This document shows, one piece after another, positions 41,877 through 50,748 of a stretch of DNA of 64,000 nt. Positions within the stretch are counted from its first letter, which is position 1. Each line of letters starts with the position of its first letter. The DNA is taken from assembly GCF_007859635.1 (NCBI RefSeq), contig NZ_CP042306.1, positions 744,001 to 808,000 on the forward strand, written 5' to 3'. The notes under the pieces were generated by a model. The model saw nothing but the letters and a program-made list of their open reading frames with translations, was not told where the DNA came from and did no database searches. Origin of the DNA: Sphingomonas panacisoli. Lineage in GTDB: Bacteria > Pseudomonadota > Alphaproteobacteria > Sphingomonadales > Sphingomonadaceae. Position numbers and translations under genes: made by a program.

Positions 41877-42089
41877 TTATTCCGCCGCCATTTTCACGTT
41901 GACCGCGGCCTGCTTGCCACGCTTGTCGTTTTCGAGGTCATAGGTGACCCGGTCGTTCTGGTTGAGCGTGTTGATGCCCGCTGCTTCGAGCGCGGTGATG
42001 TGGACGAACGCGTCCTGTCCGCCGCCGTCCGGCGCGATGAAGCCATAGCCCTTGTCGGCGTTGAAGAATTTGACGGTGCCGGTGGTCAT
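41877..42089 (-). CDS. cspA: Cold-shock protein
   Basis: A 70-residue CspA-type single-strand nucleic-acid chaperone. RNP1 is KGYGFIAP and RNP2 is DAFVHITAL. An unusually long, structured 5' region at 42090-42300 precedes it, as is typical of cold-shock mRNAs whose leaders sense temperature. Confidence 0.95.
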   Translation of the reverse strand: MTTGTVKFFNADKGYGFIAPDGGGQDAFVHITALEAAGINTLNQNDRVTYDLENDKRGKQAAVNVKMAAE

Positions 42090-42268
42090 TTCGATATTCC
42101 TTCTTTGTGACAGGGCGGTCCGGATGGCGGACGGCCCAATGCCGCGGCTGCAGGGAAAGAAGGAGAAGGAGCCGCAAAGCGCCGAAGACCGTCGATGTGC
42201 GACTGTAGCGGTTGAGGATATGGGGCGCGCTCGTCAAAATAGCAAATTGGCGCTGTAAATAAGTTACA

Positions 42269-42289
42269 ATACGACACTCTAAGTCGTAT
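42269..42289. promoter_or_regulatory. Inverted repeat ATACGAC-N7-GTCGTAT
   Basis: Perfect 7-bp arms with a 7-bp spacer, 98 bp before the aceA start and 180 bp from cspA. A candidate operator for either gene. Confidence 0.45.
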
Positions 42290-42340
42290 CGCTTGCCACA
42301 TGCTGACGCCGCCGACACACCTAAATCGTGATGCGTGTTC

Positions 42341-42350
42341 TGTAAATTAT
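42341..42350. promoter_or_regulatory. TGTAAATTAT motif upstream of aceA
   Basis: Identical to the site 15 bp before the ScfR-like start at 39484. Here 36 bp upstream of aceA, in the promoter zone. Together they form a candidate operator shared by regulator and target. Confidence 0.5.
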
Positions 42351-42386
42351 CGTACTTTGCTCGGCATCATAACCAAGGACGACATC

Positions 42387-43982
42387 GTGACCTACCAGAA
42401 CAACATCGCGCAGACCGGGCAGTTGATCGCCGGCTATAACGGTACGTGGAACGGAATCAGCCCGGAAGCCGTGGCGCGGATGCGGGCACAGAATCGGTTC
42501 CAGACCGGGCTCGACATCGCGCGCTATACCGCCGCGATCATGCGCCGCGACATGGCGGCGTACGACAGGGATCCGGCGAACTACACGCAGTCGCTCGGCT
42601 GCTGGCACGGGTTCATCGGCCAGCAGAAGATGATCAGCATCAAGAAGCATTTCGGGTCGACCGAGCGGCGTTACCTCTATCTCTCGGGCTGGATGGTCGC
42701 GGCGTTGCGCAGCGAATTCGGGCCGCTGCCCGACCAGTCGATGCACGAAAAGACCAGCGTTCCGGCGCTGATCGAGGAACTCTACACCTTCCTGCGCCAG
42801 GCCGATGCGCGCGAACTGGGCATGATGTTCCGCGAGCTCGACAAGGCGCGCGAGAGCGGGGATGCGGTCGCCGAGCAGCGGCTGATCCACGCGATCGACA
42901 ACCACCAGACGCACATCGTGCCGATCATCGCCGACATCGACGCCGGCTTCGGCAACGCCGAAGCGACATACCTGCTGGCAAAGAAGATGATCGAAGCGGG
43001 CGCGTGCGCGCTGCAGATCGAGAACCAGGTCAGCGACGAAAAGCAGTGCGGGCATCAGGACGGCAAGGTCACCGTGCCGCACGAAGACTTCCTGGCGAAG
43101 GTCCGGGCGTGCCGCTACGCTTTCCTCGAACTGGGCGTCGAGGACGGGATCATCGTCACGCGCACCGACTCGCTGGGCGCCGGCCTGACCAAGCAGATCG
43201 CGGTGTCGAATGCGCCGGGCGACCTCGGCGACCAGTACAATTCGTACCTCGATTGCGACGAGGTCACCGATCTCTCAACGATCAACGGCGACGTCGTCAT
43301 CAATCGCGGCGGCAAGCTGATGAAGCCCAAACGCTTGCCGTCGAACCTGTTCCAGTTCCGCGAAGGAACCGGGGCGGACCGCTGCGTGATGGATTGCATC
43401 GCCAGCCTCGACAACGGCGCCGACCTGTTGTGGATCGAGACCGAGAAGCCGCACATCGAGCAGATCGCGTCGATGGTCGACCGCATCCGCGAGGTCCACC
43501 CGACCGCCAAGCTGGTCTACAACAACTCACCCAGCTTCAACTGGACGCTGAACTTCCGCCAGCAAGTGTTCGATGCGTGGAAGGAAGCGGGCAAGGACGT
43601 CTCCGGCTTCGAGCGCGACCGGCTGATGAGCATGGATTACGACGATACCGAACTGGCGGAGGAAGCCGACGAGCGGATCCGCACGTTCCAGCGCGACGCG
43701 GCGAAGCGGGCGGGGATTTTCCACCACCTCATCACGCTGCCGACCTATCACACGGCGGCGCTGTCGACCGACAACCTCGCCAAGGAATATTTCGGCGACG
43801 AGGGGATGCTGGGCTACGTCAAGAACGTCCAGCGCGCCGAAATCCGCCAGGGCATTGCCTGCGTGAAGCACCAGAACATGTCGGGCTCCGACATCGGCGA
43901 CGATCATAAGGAGTATTTCGCCGGCGAGGCCGCGTTGAAGGCCGGTGGCGCCCACAACACGATGAATCAGTTCGCGGCTTGA
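42387..43982 (+). CDS. aceA: Isocitrate lyase
   Basis: A 531-residue isocitrate lyase of the long class, first enzyme of the glyoxylate shunt (isocitrate to glyoxylate and succinate). The catalytic cysteine block reads SDEKQCGHQDGKVTV; other signatures are YTQSLGCWHGFIGQQK, PIIADIDAGFGNAEATY and NNSPSFNWTLNFRQQ. GTG 42387 is the start because AAGGA lies 7 bases upstream and the resulting length equals the family; the open frame extends 29 codons further without a ribosome site. Control by the nearby ScfR-like regulator is likely. Confidence 0.95.
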   Translation: MTYQNNIAQTGQLIAGYNGTWNGISPEAVARMRAQNRFQTGLDIARYTAAIMRRDMAAYDRDPANYTQSLGCWHGFIGQQKMISIKKHFGSTERRYLYLSGWMVAALRSEFGPLPDQSMHEKTSVPALIEELYTFLRQADARELGMMFRELDKARESGDAVAEQRLIHAIDNHQTHIVPIIADIDAGFGNAEATYLLAKKMIEAGACALQIENQVSDEKQCGHQDGKVTVPHEDFLAKVRACRYAFLELGVEDGIIVTRTDSLGAGLTKQIAVSNAPGDLGDQYNSYLDCDEVTDLSTINGDVVINRGGKLMKPKRLPSNLFQFREGTGADRCVMDCIASLDNGADLLWIETEKPHIEQIASMVDRIREVHPTAKLVYNNSPSFNWTLNFRQQVFDAWKEAGKDVSGFERDRLMSMDYDDTELAEEADERIRTFQRDAAKRAGIFHHLITLPTYHTAALSTDNLAKEYFGDEGMLGYVKNVQRAEIRQGIACVKHQNMSGSDIGDDHKEYFAGEAALKAGGAHNTMNQFAA

Positions 43983-43988
43983 GCGAGT

Positions 43989-44008
43989 GGATTAGCGGCA
44001 GCTAATCC
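43989..44008 (+). repeat. Hairpin in the aceA 3' region
   Basis: GGATTAGC and GCTAATCC form a perfect 8-bp stem with a GGCA loop just after the stop codon. Two more small stems (GGAGC/GCTCC and GCGGC/GCCGC) follow before the terminator. Together they make a structured 3' UTR. Confidence 0.6.
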
Positions 44009-44111
44009 GCGCCCGCGCTCAAGCCCGGCCGGCGGAGCAACGCTCCGTCCGACGACGCGGCTTTGCCGCGGCGGGGCTGAAATCAAAGACCATCCTTGGG
44101 AGAGGATGCGG

Positions 44112-44150
44112 ACGGCCCGGGGGAACCTCCTTCACCCGGGCCGTTCTTCT
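44112..44150 (+). terminator. Intrinsic terminator after aceA
   Basis: Stem ACGGCCCGGG/CCCGGGCCGT with a short loop, then TCTTCT, overlapping the last bases of the convergent sulfatase gene. Confidence 0.75.
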
Positions 44151-46365
44151 ATTCGCGCGCCAACCGGACCTGCGCGGCACCCTCCGCATCGCCCTGCTCG
44201 TCCTCGATCGTCACGACGACCTTCGACAATTCGCCGGTGAAGCGGAACGGCGCGTCGTAGTGTGACACCGGGCTCGACCGGTCGTGGCCGATGTCGAGCC
44301 CCGACCAGCTGATGAAATTGACGAACCCGAAGCGGATCGTGCCGCCGCCGACTGGCTTGCCGTCGACGGTCAGCGTCACGTGCTTGACGTCGCCATGGAC
44401 GACGTGCGCGCCAAACACGTGTTCGCCAGCGAGGATGGGGGCGTCGCTCGACACGATCTGATGCTCGCCGACATTGACATCGTAATGAAGCCGGCCGTCT
44501 TTGACGTAGAGGCTGTAGCCGCAGGTCATGTCGCCATGCGCGATCAGCACGCCTTGGTCGCCGGGCGCGATGCGGGCATGCGCTTCGATGCGATAGCTGC
44601 GCGCGCGCAGATCGGGCGCGATGTCGCTCGGGATGTGGCCCATGCCGCGGTGGAAGGTGAACACACGCCGGGCGCCGAGATGCCGCGCGGCGTTCTCGGC
44701 GAAGCGCGGTCCGAAGCGGTCGTCGAGCGGGAGGACCTGGTGCGCTTCGGCCTCGTGCCACCAAAGGTCGATCAATTCCTCGAGCTTGTCGGGGTGCGTA
44801 TCGGCGAGGTTGTTGGTCTCCGCGAAGTCGGTGGAGAGGTCGAACAACTCCCATTTGTCGGCGGCATAGGGCGTGCCGGGCGGATGGAACGCCACCGCCT
44901 TCCAGCCGCGATGGATGATCCCGCGATGCCCGAACATCTCGAAATATTGCGGCGTGTCGCGCTCGGGCGCGGCGGCGTTGCTGAGTGACGAGGCGAAGCT
45001 CACGCCTTCGAGCGGCATTTGCGGGACGCCCGCGACACTCTCCGGCGGTTCGATCCCGATCATCTCGAGCAACGTCGGCACGACATCGACCGCATGCGCG
45101 AACTGATGCCGCACTTCGCCGCGCGCGGAAAGGCGCTTGGGCCAGCTCACCACCAGCGGATCGCGGATGCCGCCGCCATGCGTATTCTGTTTATAGCGGC
45201 GGACGGGCGTGTTCGACGCCATCGCCCAGCCGAGCGGGAAGTTGCTGTGGCTGTCGGGACCGCCGATATCGTCGATCCGCGCGAGCTTTTCCGCCAGTAG
45301 TTCGGGCCGCAGATTGTACGGCCCCATCGCATTGACGAACCCTTGGATCATCCCCTCCTGGCTCGCGCCATTGTCGGACAGGACAAGGATCAGCGTGTCG
45401 TCGGTCAGCCCGGCGGCGTCGAGGAACGCGGTCAGCCGCGCGATATGCTGGTCGGCATGGTCGAGCATCGCGGCATAGGCGCCCTGCAGCCGCACCGCGA
45501 GGCGGCGGGTATCGTCGTCGAGATCGGCCCAGGGCTGGACGAAATCGTTGCGCGGCGGCAGCGTCGTGTCGGCGGGCACAAGGCCGAGCGCGATCATCCG
45601 GGCGAGGCGCAAATCGCGCTCCTTGTCCCAGCCACGGCCGAACATCGCGTCGTAGTGCAGTATCAGATCGCGCGGCGCCTGATGCGGGGCGTGGCACGCG
45701 CCGGGGGCGAACCAGAGCAGGAACGGCTTGTCGGGCTTGGCCGCGACATGATCGGCCAGGAAGCGGATCGCTTCGTCGGCCAAATCCTCGGTCAGATGAT
45801 AGCCGGTGTCGAACGTTCCCGGCGGCGCGACGGGCGTGTTGTCGCGCACCAGCTCGGGCGCGAACTGATCGGTCTCTGCATCGAGGAAGCCGTAGAAATG
45901 GTCGAACCCGCGCCCCAGCGGCCAGCCGTCGTGCGGCCCGGTCGGGCCGACCTCGTCGGCGGGGGTGACGTGCCACTTGCCGACGAAATAGGCGTTGTAG
46001 CCGTGGGGCTTGAGCATTTCGGGCAAGGTGCCCGCCTCGCGCGCGATCTTGCCGCGATAGCCCGGATAGCCGCTGTCGAAATTCGCGAGGCAGCCCATGC
46101 CGACGGAATGATGGTTGCGCCCGGTTAGTAACGCCGCGCGCGTCGTCGAGCACATCGCGGTGGTGTGGAAGCTGGAAAAACGCACGCCGCGCGCGGCGAT
46201 GGCATCGATGGCAGGGGTAGCGATCGGCGATCCGTAGCAGCCGAAATCGCTCAGCCCGACGTCGTCGAACAGGATGACGACGATATTGGGCGCGCCCACC
46301 GGGGGCGTGGGGCCGCTCGGCCAGAACGGCGCATAGGGTGCTGCGGTCGGGTCGCGGTCGGTCAC
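44149..46365 (-). CDS. Arylsulfatase family protein
   Basis: A 738-residue type I sulfatase. Metal site FDDVGLSDFGCYG, catalytic region MCSTTRAALLTGRNHHSVGMG, and FVGKWHVTP are present. The formylglycine motif is usually C-x-P/A-x-R; here it is CSTTR, with Thr in place of Pro/Ala, a variant I have also seen in actinobacterial arylsulfatases. The C-terminal third is a beta domain. The start is GTG at 46365 because GGGGAGA lies 6 bases before it; the ATG at 46380 would add five residues. No signal peptide, so perhaps cytosolic. Sulfate ester unknown. Confidence 0.85.
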   Translation of the reverse strand: MTDRDPTAAPYAPFWPSGPTPPVGAPNIVVILFDDVGLSDFGCYGSPIATPAIDAIAARGVRFSSFHTTAMCSTTRAALLTGRNHHSVGMGCLANFDSGYPGYRGKIAREAGTLPEMLKPHGYNAYFVGKWHVTPADEVGPTGPHDGWPLGRGFDHFYGFLDAETDQFAPELVRDNTPVAPPGTFDTGYHLTEDLADEAIRFLADHVAAKPDKPFLLWFAPGACHAPHQAPRDLILHYDAMFGRGWDKERDLRLARMIALGLVPADTTLPPRNDFVQPWADLDDDTRRLAVRLQGAYAAMLDHADQHIARLTAFLDAAGLTDDTLILVLSDNGASQEGMIQGFVNAMGPYNLRPELLAEKLARIDDIGGPDSHSNFPLGWAMASNTPVRRYKQNTHGGGIRDPLVVSWPKRLSARGEVRHQFAHAVDVVPTLLEMIGIEPPESVAGVPQMPLEGVSFASSLSNAAAPERDTPQYFEMFGHRGIIHRGWKAVAFHPPGTPYAADKWELFDLSTDFAETNNLADTHPDKLEELIDLWWHEAEAHQVLPLDDRFGPRFAENAARHLGARRVFTFHRGMGHIPSDIAPDLRARSYRIEAHARIAPGDQGVLIAHGDMTCGYSLYVKDGRLHYDVNVGEHQIVSSDAPILAGEHVFGAHVVHGDVKHVTLTVDGKPVGGGTIRFGFVNFISWSGLDIGHDRSSPVSHYDAPFRFTGELSKVVVTIEDEQGDAEGAAQVRLARE

Positions 46366-46422
46366 GTTTCTCTCCCCCATTTGTCGCTAGTCACGCTATG
46401 GCGCGGCTCGGCGCGCGGCAAG

Positions 46423-47244
46423 TCAGCCCGCGATGCGCAGCCAGATCGCGGTCGCGTCGTCGCCTTGCTTGAAGCGCGGCCAGCGGGTGCAGTCTGCGTC
46501 GCTCGCTTCGGCGGCGCGCAACCGAGCGGCGATGCCGGACAGACCATCGCCCGCGAGCAGCGACGGCAGGTCGCGGCGGACGATCAGACGGTATAGGTCG
46601 ATCGCGGCACTGAACCCGTCCGTCATCAGCAGCAATTCGTCGCCGGCCACGCAAGGTTGGCTCGAATAGAGGATGTGATCGGCACCGGCTGGGTCGATGC
46701 ACAGGATGCGACGGTCGGGGTTCGAACGGTTCGCCCGCAGTGCGTCGAGTACCGGGGCTGCCCGGCGGACCGATCCGAGCCCGTGATGTGCGACGCTGCG
46801 CGCGAGGTCGCTTTCGTCGTCGCGGACGTCGACGTCGGGTCCGATCGGGATCGCGGCGCCGTCGCGGATCAGCAACGCCGGACAGTCGCCGAGCCACGCG
46901 CAGTCAAGCCGGTTGTCGGCGACCGTGACGGTCAGGAAAGCGGCGGACGGGACTTCCCACGCTTCGGGGGGACGCGTGCGGTCTTCGACGAAGCGGGCAG
47001 CAACCGTCTCGAAGACTTGGCGGCATAGCGCCTCGATCGACCCGGCGGTCGCGGCGGCGAAGGCGCGATCCGCTTCGGCGGCGATCCAGGCCGCCCCGCC
47101 GCGGTCGCCGACCAATCCCGGATCGCCGAGGTCGGTTGCGCCGTCGATCACCCAGGCGCGCGCGTGGCCGGCGCCTGCGCGGTCGTCGTTGGCCTTGGTG
47201 TTGTCGCCGGCGATCGACAGCGATTGGATGACGTCGAGATGCAC
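46423..47244 (-). CDS. PP2C-type protein phosphatase
   Basis: A 273-residue PPM/PP2C phosphatase acting on phospho-Ser/Thr. Metal-binding motifs are recognisable: Asp in DNTKANDDRA and VIDGATDLG, TVADNRLDCAWLGDCPALLI for the second, LLLMTDGFSAA, and the terminal GDDATAIWL. The N-terminal half is shortened in the GDGMGG region. Downstream of the aldo/keto reductase gene with 4 bases between. No kinase gene is adjacent; substrate unknown. Confidence 0.85.
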   Translation of the reverse strand: MHLDVIQSLSIAGDNTKANDDRAGAGHARAWVIDGATDLGDPGLVGDRGGAAWIAAEADRAFAAATAGSIEALCRQVFETVAARFVEDRTRPPEAWEVPSAAFLTVTVADNRLDCAWLGDCPALLIRDGAAIPIGPDVDVRDDESDLARSVAHHGLGSVRRAAPVLDALRANRSNPDRRILCIDPAGADHILYSSQPCVAGDELLLMTDGFSAAIDLYRLIVRRDLPSLLAGDGLSGIAARLRAAEASDADCTRWPRFKQGDDATAIWLRIAG

Positions 47245-47248
47245 CGGC

Positions 47249-48193
47249 TCAGGCGCCGGCGGCGTCGAGCTTTTCGAGCTGCGCGGCGCTGAGCGCCAAG
47301 TCCATCGCGGGCAGCAATTCCTCCAACTGCTTCACGCTGGTCGCGCTGGCGATCGGCGCGGTGACGCCGGGTTGCGCGGCGAGCCAGGCGAGCGCGATCT
47401 GCGCCAGCGTCGCACCGGTCTCCGCCACTACCGCATCCAACGCCGCGAGCACCGCGGGTCCCTTGCCGTCAAGATACGCCTGCATCCGCCCGCCGCGCAC
47501 GCTCTTACCGAAATCCTGGGCCGACCGATACTTGCCGGTCAGGAAGCCCGAGGCGAGGCCGTAATAGGGCAGCACGCCGATATTGTGCTCGACGCAATAG
47601 TCCTGAAGCTCCCCCTCGAACTTGTGGCGGCTGACGAGGTTGTATTCCGGCTGGAGCGCCTCGAAATGCGGGGCGCCGGCCTTGCGCGCGATGTCGTTGG
47701 CCGACTTGAGTCTAGCGGCGTGGAAGTTCGACGCGCCGAGCGTCGCGACCTTGCCCGCCGCGACCAGCTTGGCGAAGGCTTCCATGTACGCCTCTTGCGG
47801 CGTGTCCTCGTCGTCCTGATGCGCGTAATAGAGCGCGATCTGCTCGACGCCGAGCCGTCGGAGCGACGCGTCGCACGCCGCCGCGATCCGCGCGGGGTTC
47901 AGCTTCTCGCCGCCCTCGCCGGGCAGCATGCCGACCTTGGTCGCGATGCCGACTTTCTTGCCGCTCGCCTTGAGCCACTCGCCGATCACGGTTTCGGACT
48001 CGCCGCCCTTATGGCCCGGGACCCACGCCGAATAAACGTCGGCGGTGTCGACCAGCGTCCCGCCGGCATCGGCGAACGCGTCGAGGATCGCAAAGCTGGT
48101 CGCCTTATCGGCGGTCCAGCCGAACACGTTGCCGCCCAGGCACAGCTTCGGCGTGTGCAGGTGACTGGACCCGAGGCGGCGGCTGTCGGTCAT
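47249..48193 (-). CDS. Aldo/keto reductase
   Basis: A 314-residue NADPH-dependent TIM-barrel oxidoreductase. Features are LGGNVFGWTADKA, the catalytic Asp/Tyr region TLVDTADVYSAW, Lys in IATKVGML, His in YAHQDDEDTP, and GASNFHAARL; the coenzyme motif is IASATSVKQLEEL. Similar enzymes reduce sugars or aldehydes. Its start ATG overlaps the stop of the lipoprotein gene as ATGA, so it is the second gene of a small operon. Confidence 0.92.
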   Translation of the reverse strand: MTDSRRLGSSHLHTPKLCLGGNVFGWTADKATSFAILDAFADAGGTLVDTADVYSAWVPGHKGGESETVIGEWLKASGKKVGIATKVGMLPGEGGEKLNPARIAAACDASLRRLGVEQIALYYAHQDDEDTPQEAYMEAFAKLVAAGKVATLGASNFHAARLKSANDIARKAGAPHFEALQPEYNLVSRHKFEGELQDYCVEHNIGVLPYYGLASGFLTGKYRSAQDFGKSVRGGRMQAYLDGKGPAVLAALDAVVAETGATLAQIALAWLAAQPGVTAPIASATSVKQLEELLPAMDLALSAAQLEKLDAAGA

Positions 48194-48384
48194 TGCGCAT
48201 TCTCCGAAACGATGGCGTTGGCGTCGGGACCTGCATCGGGCGGCGCCGTATAGTTCGCGTCGAGCGACGACGCCGCGTCGTTGAGCATGCGGTCCTCCTC
48301 GGGCGACACGCTACCGGTATCGTCGGCGCGCGAGCTGCAGCCGGCGAGGATAAGCAGGGGCAACAGTAAGGCAGAGCGGACCAT
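48190..48384 (-). CDS. Small lipoprotein (64 residues)
   Basis: A 64-residue lipoprotein: signal peptide, lipobox LAGCS, then an acidic low-complexity tail ending VSENAQ. No domain recognised. Overlap of 4 bp with the aldo/keto reductase gene suggests joint translation. An inverted repeat at 48394-48468 separates it from the next lipoprotein gene. Confidence 0.65.
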   Translation of the reverse strand: MVRSALLLPLLILAGCSSRADDTGSVSPEEDRMLNDAASSLDANYTAPPDAGPDANAIVSENAQ

Positions 48385-48393
48385 TCATTTCTC

Positions 48394-48468
48394 CGTCACC
48401 CCGGCGAAGGACCGGGTCGTTGGCGGTTCGCGCGATCTCCAGCGGCCCCGGCCTGCGCCGGGGCGACG
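48394..48468. repeat. Inverted pair of CACCCCGGC-type repeats
   Basis: Units 48394-48423 and 48439-48468 are imperfect inverted copies starting CGTCACCCCGGC or its equivalent. They occupy the whole gap between two lipoprotein genes, a REP-like arrangement seen also at 13735, 15036 and 32390. Confidence 0.75.
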
Positions 48469-48473
48469 AGAGC

Positions 48474-48746
48474 CTAGTCCTCGATCTCGTTACCCGCGTC
48501 CTTGAGCGCGGCGCCGGCCTTGTTCTTGGCGTCCTTCGTGGTGTTGTCGATCTTGTCCATGCCGTTCTCGGCGGCGCCGAACGCCTTGTCGGCTGCGGCA
48601 TCGACGTCGTTGGCGGCCTTGGCCATCGTCGCATTGGCGTCGGCGGACATCGTGTTCGCGGCGGTGGCGGCTTCGTCCTGCGCTTTCTGGCTGCACCCGG
48701 CGAGGGCGAGTCCGACGAGCGCAAGCGGGATCAGGGCCTTGGTCAC
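48474..48746 (-). CDS. Small helical lipoprotein (90 residues)
   Basis: A 90-residue lipoprotein with lipobox LAGCS followed by a heptad-like alanine/asparagine/aspartate-rich coil (AANDVDAAADKAFGAAENGMD), typical of small entericidin or Lpp-like envelope proteins. The related but shorter lipoprotein lies downstream. The start is 104 bp from the divergent ArsR gene. Function unknown. Confidence 0.72.
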   Translation of the reverse strand: MTKALIPLALVGLALAGCSQKAQDEAATAANTMSADANATMAKAANDVDAAADKAFGAAENGMDKIDNTTKDAKNKAGAALKDAGNEIED

Positions 48747-48818
48747 GATAGAATCTCCTGGCTGAACGGCGTCAAACGACGCTAGGCCGCCGCCGTTCCG
48801 CGCGCAACGCGTTGACGT

Positions 48819-48840
48819 GATATAAAGATATCTTTATATC
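48819..48840. promoter_or_regulatory. Perfect 22-bp palindrome at the ArsR-methyltransferase promoter
   Basis: Two 11-bp arms, GATATAAAGAT and its exact complement, meet without a spacer. The dyad ends 10 bp before the ATG at 48851. TATAAA/TATATC inside it looks like a -10 element, so repressor binding would block transcription. No ribosome site separates it from the ATG, so the mRNA may be leaderless. Confidence 0.8.
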
Positions 48841-48850
48841 TATATGCGAC

Positions 48851-49810
48851 ATGCCGAATACGCTCGACATCTTCCGTGCGCTTGCCGATTCGACGCGGCT
48901 GCGGATCGTCGCGTTGGTGCGGTCGATGGAGCTGTCGGTCGGCGAGCTGGCGCAAGTGCTGGGGCAAAGCCAGCCGCGCGTATCGCGCCACGTGAAAATC
49001 CTCTCCGACGCCGGAATCGTCGAGCGCCGCAAGGAAGGCAGCTGGGTGTTCGTCGCGATGGGCACGCGGGACGTCGTGACGCCGCTCTGCGCTGCGCTCG
49101 ATGCGTGGGAAGGCGACCGCGCGCATGCCCGCGCCGAGGCCGACGCGGCACGACTGGCCGCGGTGCGTGCCGACCGCGCGGCGCATGCGGCGGGTTGGTT
49201 CGAAGGCAATGCCGGACAATGGGACGCGATCCGCTCGCTCCATATTGCCGAAGAACAGGTCGAGGCGGCGATGGCCGCGGTGCTCGGGGACGGACGTGTC
49301 GACCGGCTGGTCGATATCGGCACCGGCACCGGGCGGATGCTGGAGTTGTTCGCGGGCCAGGCGGATCATGCGCTCGGCATCGACCGGAGTTCCGAAATGC
49401 TGCGGCTGGCGCGTGCCAAGCTAACCGAGCGCGGGCTCGATCACGCCGAACTGCGCCAGGCCGATCTCTACGCGCTGCCGCTCGACGCGGGCGCGGCCGA
49501 CCTCGCCATCCTGCACCACGTGCTCCATTTCGCGCACACGCCCGACGCCGCGATCGGCGAGGCGGCGCGGGTGCTCAGCCCCGGCGGGCGGCTGCTGATC
49601 GTCGATTTCGCGCCGCACGGTCGCGAGGAATTGCGGACGCGCGACGCGCACGCACGATTGGGTTTTTCGGACGAACAGATGCTCGGCTGGTTCGACGGCG
49701 CGGGGCTGGCGCCGGTACGGACCGAGACGCTGGAAGGCGGCGAGCTGACGGTGAAATTGTGGTTGGCGCGCAAGTCGGGTCAACCAGTGCGTGTGAAGGA
49801 GGCAGCGTGA
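48851..49810 (+). CDS. ArsR-type regulator fused to a SAM-dependent methyltransferase
   Basis: A 319-residue two-domain protein. Residues 1-95 are an ArsR winged HTH (FRALADSTRLRIVALVR, VGELAQVLGQSQPRVSRHVKIL, GIVERRKEGSWVF). Residues about 125-310 are a class I methyltransferase (LVDIGTGTGRMLELFAG, LGIDRSSEMLRLAR, LHHVLHFAHTPD, LSPGGRLLIVDF). It leads the metF/metH operon, sharing a one-base overlap with metF, and lies behind a perfect palindrome. A role as repressor sensing S-adenosylmethionine or S-adenosylhomocysteine is likely but inferred; SahR is a known ArsR-family example. Confidence 0.92.
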   Translation: MPNTLDIFRALADSTRLRIVALVRSMELSVGELAQVLGQSQPRVSRHVKILSDAGIVERRKEGSWVFVAMGTRDVVTPLCAALDAWEGDRAHARAEADAARLAAVRADRAAHAAGWFEGNAGQWDAIRSLHIAEEQVEAAMAAVLGDGRVDRLVDIGTGTGRMLELFAGQADHALGIDRSSEMLRLARAKLTERGLDHAELRQADLYALPLDAGAADLAILHHVLHFAHTPDAAIGEAARVLSPGGRLLIVDFAPHGREELRTRDAHARLGFSDEQMLGWFDGAGLAPVRTETLEGGELTVKLWLARKSGQPVRVKEAA

Positions 49811-50748
49811 TGAGTTCGGTCGAGAAGATGCCGGAGGCGCGGCGCGCGCTGGCGACGCCGATGTTCGCGGACCTGGCCGGCGACGCGCAAGTCTCGTTCG
49901 AATTCTTCCCGCCCAAGACCGAGAAGATGGAAGAGACGTTGTGGGAGTCGGTGCAGACGTTGGCGCCGCTCGGCCCGCGCTTCGTATCGGTAACCTATGG
50001 CGCAGGCGGGACGACGCGCGAGCGGACGCACGCCACCGTCGCGCGGATCGCCAAAGAAACCGCAATTCCGGCGGCCGCGCACCTGACCTGTGTCGAGGCG
50101 ACGCGCGCGGAGATCGACGCGGTCGCCAACGACTATTGGGACGCGGGTGTGCGGCACATCGTCGCGTTGCGCGGCGATCCACCGACGACCGGCGCGAAGT
50201 ACGCGACGCATCCCGGCGGGTACGAAAACGCTGCCGATCTCGTCGCCGGTCTGCGCAAGCTGCACCCGTTCGAGATTTCGGTTGCGGCCTATCCCGAATG
50301 CCATCCGGACTCGCCCGACAGCGGGCATGACCTCGACAACCTCAAGCGCAAGATGGATGCCGGCGCGACCCGCGCGATCACGCAATTTTTCCACGAGGCG
50401 GATACGTTCTTCCGATTCCGCGACGCCGCCGCCGCCGCCGGGATCGACGCCGAGATCGTGCCGGGGATCATGCCGGTCATGAACTTCGCCAGCGTCAAGC
50501 GGATGTCGGCGATGTGCAACACCGCCGTCCCCGCCTGGATGGGCCATCTGTTCGAAGGGCTCGACGATCACCCCGCCGCGCGCCAGCTGGTCGCGGCGAC
50601 GATCGCCGCCGAATTGTCGCGTCGGCTCTATGCGGGCGGCGTGCGCAATTTCCATTTCTACACGCTCAACCGGGCGGAGCTGAGCTACGCGATCTGCCAT
50701 CTGCTCGGCATCCGCGCGAAACCCGCATTGCAGGAGAAGGCGGCATGA
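49810..50748 (+). CDS. metF: Methylenetetrahydrofolate reductase
   Basis: A 312-residue flavin TIM-barrel enzyme reducing 5,10-methylene-THF to 5-methyl-THF for methionine synthesis. Features are SFEFFPPKTEKMEETLW, SVTYGAGGTTRERTH, VALRGDPP, ISVAAYPECHPDS, ITQFFHEADTFFRF and the C-terminal GVRNFHFYTLNRAELSYA. The ATG overlaps the preceding stop by one base and its own end overlaps the next gene as ATGA, so the three are tightly coupled. Confidence 0.96.
   Translation: MSSVEKMPEARRALATPMFADLAGDAQVSFEFFPPKTEKMEETLWESVQTLAPLGPRFVSVTYGAGGTTRERTHATVARIAKETAIPAAAHLTCVEATRAEIDAVANDYWDAGVRHIVALRGDPPTTGAKYATHPGGYENAADLVAGLRKLHPFEISVAAYPECHPDSPDSGHDLDNLKRKMDAGATRAITQFFHEADTFFRFRDAAAAAGIDAEIVPGIMPVMNFASVKRMSAMCNTAVPAWMGHLFEGLDDHPAARQLVAATIAAELSRRLYAGGVRNFHFYTLNRAELSYAICHLLGIRAKPALQEKAA

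Larger units (their letters stand above)
42090..42386. other. Divergent regulatory region between cspA and aceA
   Basis: 297 bp without a gene. It holds a TGTAAAT at 42254-42260, an inverted repeat ATACGAC-N7-GTCGTAT at 42269-42289, and the TGTAAATTAT motif at 42341-42350. The left part is probably the cspA 5' leader; the right part is the aceA promoter. Confidence 0.55.

Noticed and set aside
48819..48840. The palindrome as an intrinsic terminator of the divergent gene
   Set aside because: It is AT-rich, without a T-run of the right type, and lies at a divergent promoter, so an operator is the better reading.
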